DNA from: Triparma columacea
Lineage: Eukaryota > Sar > Bolidophyceae > Parmales > Triparmaceae
DNA: 64,000 nucleotides
Direction of reading: 5' to 3'
Assembly (NCBI GenBank): GCA_030267965.1
Contig: BRYA01001055.1
Span: 35,665-99,664, forward strand
This document shows, piece after piece, positions 56,494 to 64,000 of the stretch. The translations under genes and the position numbers were made by a program. A model generated the notes under the pieces. The model made no database searches. It had not been told where the DNA came from and saw only the letters and a list, made by a program, of their open reading frames with translations. The first letter of the stretch is position 1. Each line of letters begins with the position of its first letter.

Positions 56494-59400
56494 ATGAGTA
56501 ATGCTTCCAAGACCGGACAACAAGAAGCAGGGCATATCGACCCCTCAGAGTCAAACCTCTTGGGCGAACTGGCCTTCGAGGACATGATAGAGGTTAGTGA
56601 GAGGACTAACAGAGTCAAGGAAGGTACGTGAATAGGTCGAGAGTGTTAGTTAGGGAATGTTAAGGGGGACTGAGGGGTTCTGTTCGACTTCGGAACGTCC
56701 AAAATCTCAAAGCTTACCCGCTAACAACCTCCCCCCCCTGCCATCGTTTCACCACCGCAGAGACGTCTGGCAGAGATCCTCAGACTCAGGGGATAGCCGA
56801 GGATGGGGACCTTCTCCAAACTGAAGGAGTGTCGTCACCATCAAAGGTTGTTAACTCAAATGAAGGCATGCCTGCATCGAGAGAGGTAATGTCTGTTGCA
56901 AATACCATTGATGACCAAGAAGAGTCTAACGGAGAAGTCATTGAGGTCAACGGGGAGCTTGAGGAGGGTCTACCACCCGTATTGGAAAACGATTCTAAGC
57001 CCGTAGCGTCACCTAGGCTTCATGAGGAGAGTGAAGGTTTCTGGCAGGAAGGTGAGAGTGGACGAAAAAGGGAAAGAACGTCATGAGATCAACACGCAGG
57101 AACATTTAATACCGGCACAAATTGTGATCGTGACCATCTACTTTGTCTATAGCCGCCCTTAGAATGCACAATTTTATAGCTCACCAACGAAATCTCATCC
57201 ACGTCATTGTCTATCCCCGCGCAGAGATGAATGGAAGTGACGCACAGGTTTGGGCGCAGAGCAATGTAGAAGACCCCTCTAATCATAAGGGAGACCCTAC
57301 GCCGTCAGAGGGTGCTAAGAGGACTGAGATTTCAATTGAGAAAAAGAAGGAAGTCTCGAGGATGGTTAAGCACGACGCATACGCTGAATGGGCTGAGGGA
57401 GGTGAGTTCGGGTAGTTTAGGCTTCCTGAGGAGGTGGAGGCGAAGGAGAGGCTGCTTTCGGCGCTTATCGGGCAGCTGAGGTTCGTCAAATTTCATCCAT
57501 GCAAACTTCGCTAATCTCATCGCCAAACGCACCGTCACGGATGTAACCACGCCTACCATCACAGCAGGGCCTCGAGGCGGTTATCATACTCAAGTATTAC
57601 CTCAAGAGGGATCTCTCTCTGAAGGTGACGGAGTCTCACTGCCGTTGCAGGTCGTCAGTACAAGCGAGGGCGTGAAATTAAACACGTCAAGTGAGAAGAG
57701 TGCGCTCGACACTAAAGCCGAGGGAGTTGAAAGAGGTGAGATAAGGGTAGATGGGGGTTAAAGGGGGGAGGGAGATGATAAGGGAGGTTTAGCGAGCGGA
57801 GTTTGTGTGACTGCAGAGGCTCGTCAAATATCATAAAAGTATATGTGTCAACCCCACCAACACGTATATCTTCATAAACAAACGCCCACGCTCACATTCA
57901 CAGCGACGCCTCGAAAGGGCGCTCACTCTCTGGTAGGAGAGGATCCCCTTGATACAGTGGGAGGTGTATCGCAGTCGTCACATATAGAGAATTCAAGTGA
58001 GGATATGCAAGAGGTGAGATGAGATGAGGAGCGAAGTGACGGGCTGAAAACGTTAAGGAATGTGAGGGAGAAAATACGCAGAAGTCTTTAATTCTGTATA
58101 AGATGCATCTCAAGCCTCACACACTGCCGCTGCGATACTAACTCTTCGTAAAACCCCATTCTTGCACAACCCTCCACGCTTGTCACAGGTGAGAAAGGAA
58201 TCAGAGTAAAAACAATGTCGCACCTTGCAAGCCACGCCCATGCGCGTGATGATTTTGTCTCTTAATATAATCTCGCTTCCCCTACGGTCGACGTTACTAT
58301 TCCTAACCCTAACGTCTTTGCTTTCGCGATTTGCTTCGCTCCTCACAGGAAAAGGACACAGAAAAAGAATCCCAAGGAGGGAGAGAAGAACGTGTGGAGG
58401 AGACTCATTTACTTCAGGTTGACGCCCCGATGTCCGATAACTGCCATTCAGTACCCGATCTAGGCCATGAGAGGCAAGTTACTCCGTCTTCGTCAATTGA
58501 AAGACCTCATGGGGACGCTGAACGAGGTGAGTTCGTGTTAGGGGGTTGTAGGGGCGGAGATTCTTGATACTCTACAGAGAAACGAGGACGATATATAGGA
58601 ACACGCGTGGAAATCTTTTCAGTTTGACTAACAAACACCATTATCGCCATTATCGCAGACTCTGAAAATGGTCTTGAGGACGCCAGACGAGGTGAGTTGT
58701 GCGTTGAGAGCTGGAAAAGAAAAATACATTTTAATACTCTAGGGGAGAGCAGAAGAGTCGCGGGAGGGCGCGTTGAAACTTTGTAGTTTTTTCTCACCGC
58801 CTGTGTGCGGAATGTGCGTTTCAAAAAACACCTCATTCATCCCCAAACTACCCTTCCACCTTTCAGCCTTCCCCCCCCTCACGAGCATGAAAGTTACCCT
58901 CAAGCAGGAGGACGAGCAAGTCATCGCTGTAAACGACGACAACAGAGGCCTCACTGACCAAGAAAAAAACGTCGACGTCGAGAGCGAAGTAAATGAGGAG
59001 ATTGTTGGTGCTCCTGACGATATTATTGAGTTGATCAATGACAATGATATGGAGAAGGGACGCGTTACTCGCGTCAAAGATCCTCCCGACGAGCTTGACG
59101 ACGCCGAAAATTTGGAGGACAAAAAAGTCGAGAAGAGCGAACTGCCCCCTGTCGGTGTCGGCGACACCAGACAGACTGATGAGGAGATTGACCAAGCCAC
59201 GTTGGAGGCTCTTGCCAATATTATTAGGAACGAGCCACAGGATTACACCGAGGAGGAGGAAGCGGTTATGAGGGACGGCAAGGAGTTCTATAGGAAGTGC
59301 ATGGCGAGCAAGAAATTCAAGAATTTGAAGAGTCCAGATCGCAGGGTGAAGATGAAAGCTGTGCACCTCGAGGGTGAAGGCCTGGTGGTTGGCGTGTGCG

Positions 59401-62400
59401 AGACTGTTGTAGATGCTTCACTTGCAGAGTGTGTGGCATATGAGTTCATTAAGGACTCAAGACAGAGGAAGGCCAAACTTGGGAAGAAGTACAAGGCGAT
59501 CGAAACAAAGAAATTGAATGGCCACTCACAGCTTTATTTAAACAGGAGGAGTCTTGGGGTACGAGGGCTTTCTGATAGGGAGTGGAGAAGCTTTATTTGC
59601 TGGCAAAAGGAGGAAGGAGACAAAGTCTGTTGGACCGTGTACAAGGACACCAACTTGCTTGATGAAGATTTCCCATTGAGCTCTCAAACAGTACTTGCAA
59701 CTGTCAGAACTACCTGGATGTTTGAGGAACTCACAACCACTGGTGGTGTTCCCCAGACTAGAGTCACATTTGCTTCTAAGGTGGACATCAAGGGCTCTGT
59801 GCCAAGCTTTATCATGAATCGCTTGTCAACCATGTATGCAAGCAACATGATTGAATTGCGGAAGAAGTTTCACCAGAGTGATGACAAGATTGACAGGGCT
59901 GCGCTGGAATACCTTGCAAATGTTATTAAGAATGAGCCCCAGTATTATACAGAGGAGGAGGAGAAAGCGATTAGGCAGGGGGAGGAATTCTATGGAAAGT
60001 GCAAGGTGGAGGAAAACTTTGATGATCTAAAGAGTCCTGATGAGAGGGTCAAGATGAAGCTAGTTCATGTTGATGGGGCTAGCAGCGGCGGGACTGGTTT
60101 TGCCACTACTGTGGTTGATGCTAGTGTGGAAGAGTGTGCAGCACATGTAATAGTCGATCTAGACAGCAGGGAGAAGGCGGAGAAAGCTAAGAAGAGAGGA
60201 ATAACCTTCTTGAAAGTCATCAAAGTAAACCCCCACACCATCTACTACGTGACAACAAGAGAGCTTGGTCTCCCTGGATTTGTTCCTCGTGATGGAAGGA
60301 GTAAAGTTACCTGGTTCAAGCAAGATGATGGCAAAGTTATTATTGATGTTGCAGATACAGACCAACTTCAGGTAGACTTTCCAGTGAAGGCTAGGAATAT
60401 CTTAGGAAAGGTACACACAGTATGGGTATTTGAGCCCCTTCACACTGTTGGAGATGTGCCACAAACATCAGTGACTTTTACAACAAAGGTAGAGCTTGGT
60501 GGTGTCTTCTACTCTTCTATCATGAACAAGATTGCACCAAGGTTTCTTACACTAGTCTCAAATATGAGAAGTAAATTTGACAAGAGCAAAGAGATTGACG
60601 CCTTCAATAGACAACAGATCATTGAAAAGTTCGAGGAGATTGCAATCGAGGGAGTACCAGGGATTGAAAGTCACTTTGACGAGATTGATGGAGCTCAAGA
60701 GATCAGTAGTGGGTTGACTGGGCAGACATTGATAAAGGCAGAGAAGAGAATGGGTTGGGGGAAGACTTCAATAACTGTGAGAGCATCCCACAAGGAAGTT
60801 GCAGCATTCTTCTGGGGCCTCAAAAGTGGAGTTGAATCCCAGCTTGTGGTTCACAGAGTTAACAACAAGACACTTGTAATCACAGTTGAACATGAAGGGC
60901 ATCTCACAGCTGTAAGATTCTCAGAGGCTGGCCAAAGGAAGACAGACGTTGAAATGATGACTAGACATAAGGGTTTAGGAAAGCCTGCCAGCAAAAAGAG
61001 TGTAATCAAGCATCTGGGCATGGCAACTGATGCTGCTAACTACTTCGACAATCTGCTCAAGAGTACTGAAGCAGGGGAACAGGATGGGAAGAGGTTTGGA
61101 GAGCAGCTCATGGAGAAAGTGAAGAAAAGGAATGTCGGGGACAGTAAAGTAGAGGCTATGAGGGAATTCATTGCTGCCAATAGGGCACTGAAAGAGATTA
61201 CAGAGCAGCATGCTTTCATGAGAACTATGCTGTATGCTGTGGTAATGAACAAATTTAAAAGGAGAGCGACAAATGAAAGAGAAGTTAAGAGTGAGGAGGA
61301 AGCCAGAGGGTGGGAGATTGGGAGTGCAATGACAGCAGTCATGTTGACCACAGCAACTGCTGCTCATGCTGTAGATGAGTGGGCACATCAATTCAATGAA
61401 GTGCAAGGAGTCATGAATAAACAACTGTGGTTAAGGCCCATGCTTGAGGAGATAGTTATGAATCTATTCATGAAGTCTACTTTAGGCTTGAAGGCAAGGG
61501 TCACTGTTGGTGCTGCCACAAGCATGGTTGATTTGCTGACCGATGTGTATGTGACTTACATGTTTTGGAATGATAAGAAGTATGGGTACTTTAAGGCTTC
61601 TTTGGCAAGTTTGATGGTTTCAATTGGGATTCAAATGTTAGTCGTTTGGGGACAAAACAGGAAGTTGGGGATGACAAGGGTGTTGAGGGAGTGGATTCCA
61701 ATCTTGCTTGGGTACAAGCCTGCGGTTGATGCTTACAGAGTAGCAACTGGAGCAAAGCAAGAGGTTGGGACAATTAGTGACCCAATGACGGAGATGACAT
61801 ACTTGAAATGTGTGGAGATGTTTGCTGAGGCAATCCCTGGAGTGATTATCCAGCTTATGGCAATAGCATCAAGTGACAAAAATGTTGGAACTTCAGCATG
61901 GCTTTCAGTTGCAGTGTCAGCAATTACAACAGGCTTTGCCTCAGCAACAATTAGTTATGACTGGGACACAGACCCTGCTTGGAGAGAAAGGGCACCGAAC
62001 TTTTATGGGTATCTACCAGCAAAAGCAAGGAAGAGAACAGTAGTGTTTTTGTCTATGTTGCTGATGTCAGCAGGGATACTTCTCATAAGGTGTACAACAA
62101 TAGTTCTTCTTGGGTTAATTGGAGGTAGTTGGGCCTTTCTCTACATTGGAGCTGACCTTGGTCTGTACATGTTTGTTAAGATATTGAGGGGAGACTTCTG
62201 GTACTGGATACCATTGGGAGGAAACACGGAGATAGTGAGTAGCATTTTGATAAGACTGATAGTAAAGATCATTGTAGACTTCACATCAATTGCGCAGTTT
62301 AGACATCCTAATGAAGTTGGGGGAGTATATTGGTTGTTTGGCATTCTATTGACAATGGGGAGCCTACCAGTGTCAATATATATAGCTTCACCCTATGTTG

Positions 62401-62678
62401 ATGGGAAGGCAATTGACATTGCATCATCGATAGTGAAGTATTTCATACTAATAACTACCATGTGCTTTGCTGTCTTCTTTTTGAACATTGAGAAGAAGTA
62501 CTGGCACACCTTCTTGAGCACACAAAAAGGCAAGGAATATTCAATGGCCTTTTTTCTTGAAGAAGAAAGTGAAGCAGCAAAGTTTAAGGTTTTAGATAAC
62601 TCAAGGCATCAGTGGGTCTCAATTGAAGGAGAAGTTAAGAAATGGGTTGGCTTAAACTGGGCTAAGTGGGAAGAGTAG
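56494..62678 (+). CDS. START-domain multi-TM protein, ends at an in-frame TAG
   Basis: Exons 56494-56623, 56761-57051, 57225-57401, 57565-57735, 57904-58013, 58349-58526, 58659-58691 and 58867-62678 join in frame to 1,633 aa. Exons 1-7 (about 363 aa) are acidic and disordered. Exon 8 codes two complete START-like lipid-binding repeats (about 470-700 and 700-935; each opens ALxxLANxIxNEPQxYTEEEE), a third partial one (about 955-1075, GVPGIESHFDEIDGAQEI), then eight or more hydrophobic helices (about 1178-1575). It may sense or carry a lipid at a membrane. If the early exons are wrong, translation could start at the ATG at 58890. The stop looks like a nonsense change, as coding sequence continues in frame beyond it. 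Confidence 0.8.
58028..58342. repeat. Intron-terminal inverted repeat, START-gene intron 5
   Basis: GGAGCGAAG at 58028-58036 near the donor is exactly complementary to CTTCGCTCC at 58334-58342 near the acceptor, the same nine bases as in RPE intron 1. Confidence 0.75.
58181..58195 (+). other. Abutting 3' and 5' splice sites (zero-length exon)
   Basis: TGTCACAG followed at once by GTGAGAA lies inside the 335-bp intron 5 of the START-domain gene. It could be a recursive splice site, or the seam between two adjacent introns. Confidence 0.55.
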
Positions 62679-63929
62679 CAGCCAGAGTGGCTTACTGATG
62701 TGATGAAGGCTAAAGTACCTGTAGAGTTCATTCCATCAGTTGGAGATGCTAGAAGGAGAGAGAGTGTGAGGAGAGCAAGTGTTGATGCTGAAGCCACCGG
62801 TCTAGCAGGTTCAGTGAGAGCAAGAATTAGGAGAGCAAGTGTTGGCTTGGACACCAGAGGTGTTGGCTTGGACAGAAGAGGCGCAAGAATTGCTTCACAT
62901 GCTGTGAAAGATACTACACAAGACTATGCAGGTTTAGATCCTAAACAAATAGGACAGTTGTTGGGCAAGCAACTGCTGGTTGCATTAAGTTTCAGGAAGA
63001 AAGGAATGACAAAGGAGGAGGCAGTGAGATTATTTATAGGGTCAAACTATGTTCTCAGACAGGCTGCAGAGAAGTACATGTTTGTCACTCCAATGCTTGG
63101 CGCTGTTGTCAAGAACAAGATGCATGGGCTTAGGAAGGTAATGGGTAAGGCTGTAGAGTTGGGGGAGAAGGAAGGAAGGGAGATTGGAGAGTCTCTAGCG
63201 AGGAGCTTGGCTATTAATTCTCAGCCAGTTACTGCTGTGGATGCATTCATATTAAATTTCCCTGCTCTACAGGAGCTTGATGAGGAGTATGAATGGTTCA
63301 GACCTATGCTTGAGACAATTAGCTACAGGCTGTTGGAGGAAGTTCCTTGGGGGTTGAAGATGAGAGTGACTATTGGTGCTATCACAAGCATGACAGATGT
63401 AGTGACTGATGTGTATGTGACATACATGTTTTGGAGTGATGAGAAGTATGGGTACTTTAAGACATCTTTAGCAAGTTTGGTTGTGTCAATTGGGATTCAG
63501 ATGTTTTGTGTTTGGGCACAAAACCGGAAGTTAGGGATGAAAAGGGTCTTAAGGGAATGGTTTCCTATTTTGATTGGGTTTAAACCTGCTGTTGATGCTT
63601 ACAGGGTAGCAACTGGAGCAAAGCAAGAGGTTGGGACTACAATTGACCCAATGTTTGAGATGACATTGATGAAATGTGTTGAGATGTTTGCTGAGGCAAT
63701 CCCTGGAGTGATCATCCAACTTATGGCTATAGCAACCAGTGACAAAGATGTTGGAGCTTCTGCTTGGCTTTCAGTCGCAGTGTCAGCAATTACAACAGGC
63801 TTTGCCTCTGCAACAATTAGTTATGACTTCGACACTGACCCTGTGAAGAGAGAACAAGTTCCATACTTCTATGGATATGTACCTAGAAATGCCACAAAAA
63901 GATTAATCATATTTGTTTCAATGTTGCTT
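61083..63929 (+). repeat. Tandem duplication of the membrane-module coding sequence
   Basis: The stretch 61083-62064 is repeated at about 62930-63929, roughly 1,866 bp on (622 codons). The best-matched part (61800-61980 against 63666-63846) is nearly identical, including the CVEMFAEAIPGVIIQLMAIA and TTGFASATISYD codings. The first 350 bp of the unit are more diverged. Confidence 0.85.
62679..63929 (+). pseudogene. In-frame continuation after the TAG: second membrane module, cut by the telomere
   Basis: The reading frame of exon 8 stays open from the TAG at 62676-62678 for 417 codons to the telomere. Directly after the stop it codes QPEWLTDVMKAKVPVEFIPS, which fits as a linker after NWAKWEE. 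A Ser/Arg linker (RRASVDAEATG, RRASVGLDTRG) follows, then a second copy of the helix-rich module up to RLIIFVSMLLV, where telomere repeats begin. No independent promoter or start is evident. It may be a decayed 3' half, or be reached by readthrough. The missing C-terminal part of the module (over 200 aa in copy one) is lost off the end. Confidence 0.75.
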
Positions 63930-64000
63930 GTTAGGGTTAGGGTTAGGGTTAGGGTTAGGGTTAGGGTTAGGGTTAGGGTTAGGGTTAGGGTTAGGGTTAG
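63930..64000 (+). repeat. Telomere, (TTAGGG)n
   Basis: Nearly twelve perfect TTAGGG units run to the last base. The G-rich strand points outward to the right, so this is the right-hand end of a chromosome. There is no subtelomeric satellite between the coding repeat and the telomere. Confidence 0.98.

Noticed and set aside
58296..58312. CCTAACCCTAAC, possible interstitial telomere
   Set aside because: Only about two units; within chance in an intron.

Overview
The window is the end of a nuclear chromosome from a eukaryote, most likely a photosynthetic stramenopile (ochrophyte alga). Three things point that way. The last 71 bases are TTAGGG telomere repeats. The genes are split by short spliceosomal introns. 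Two proteins start with a signal peptide followed by an aromatic residue (VDSF/SPS and VECF/KPT), like the bipartite plastid-targeting presequences of red-alga-derived plastids. A diatom relative such as the Parmales is my guess for the lineage, not something shown here. I rebuilt 44 introns by matching reading phase; about 35 begin GTGAG and almost all end CAG or TAG.

From 1 to about 51.9 kb the DNA is gene-dense and housekeeping in character. In order: a DUF4139-family protein carrying an embedded ubiquitin (runs off the left edge), an HbpS/GlcG-like protein, an OMA1-like M48 protease, an EamA transporter, a SET methyltransferase, a tRNA-dihydrouridine synthase, a membrane-anchored Nudix hydrolase, Tudor-SN, a DDT/WHIM chromatin protein, a GT61 glycosyltransferase, an unknown gene, a 12-kb HECT E3 ligase gene, a FYVE/ankyrin protein, a WBP11-like splicing protein fused to a GYF domain, a CREST/alkaline-ceramidase-like membrane protein, a large ankyrin protein, a multi-TM RGS receptor, tubulin cofactor A, two unknowns and a plastid-type ribulose-phosphate 3-epimerase. 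Neighbours are often 45-120 bp apart, and several pairs share very short divergent promoters. There are no operons; adjacent genes are functionally unrelated.

From about 52 kb to the end the character changes to subtelomeric: longer and more AT-rich spacers, lineage-specific low-complexity genes, a tandem paralogue pair, and finally a large START-domain membrane protein gene. That gene reads into an in-frame TAG. The same frame then stays open for another 1.2 kb, encoding a second, diverged copy of the membrane module, until it runs straight into the telomere repeats.

The most unusual signals are: the ubiquitin inside a DUF4139 protein; a GGAGCGAAGCGA/TCGCTTCGCTCC element that recurs near intron ends, sometimes as complementary arms (introner-like); an acceptor directly abutting a donor inside one intron; the chromosome end formed inside a duplicated coding region; and a 360-bp island of about 21% GC that resembles the low-GC stretches known to act as diatom centromeres.
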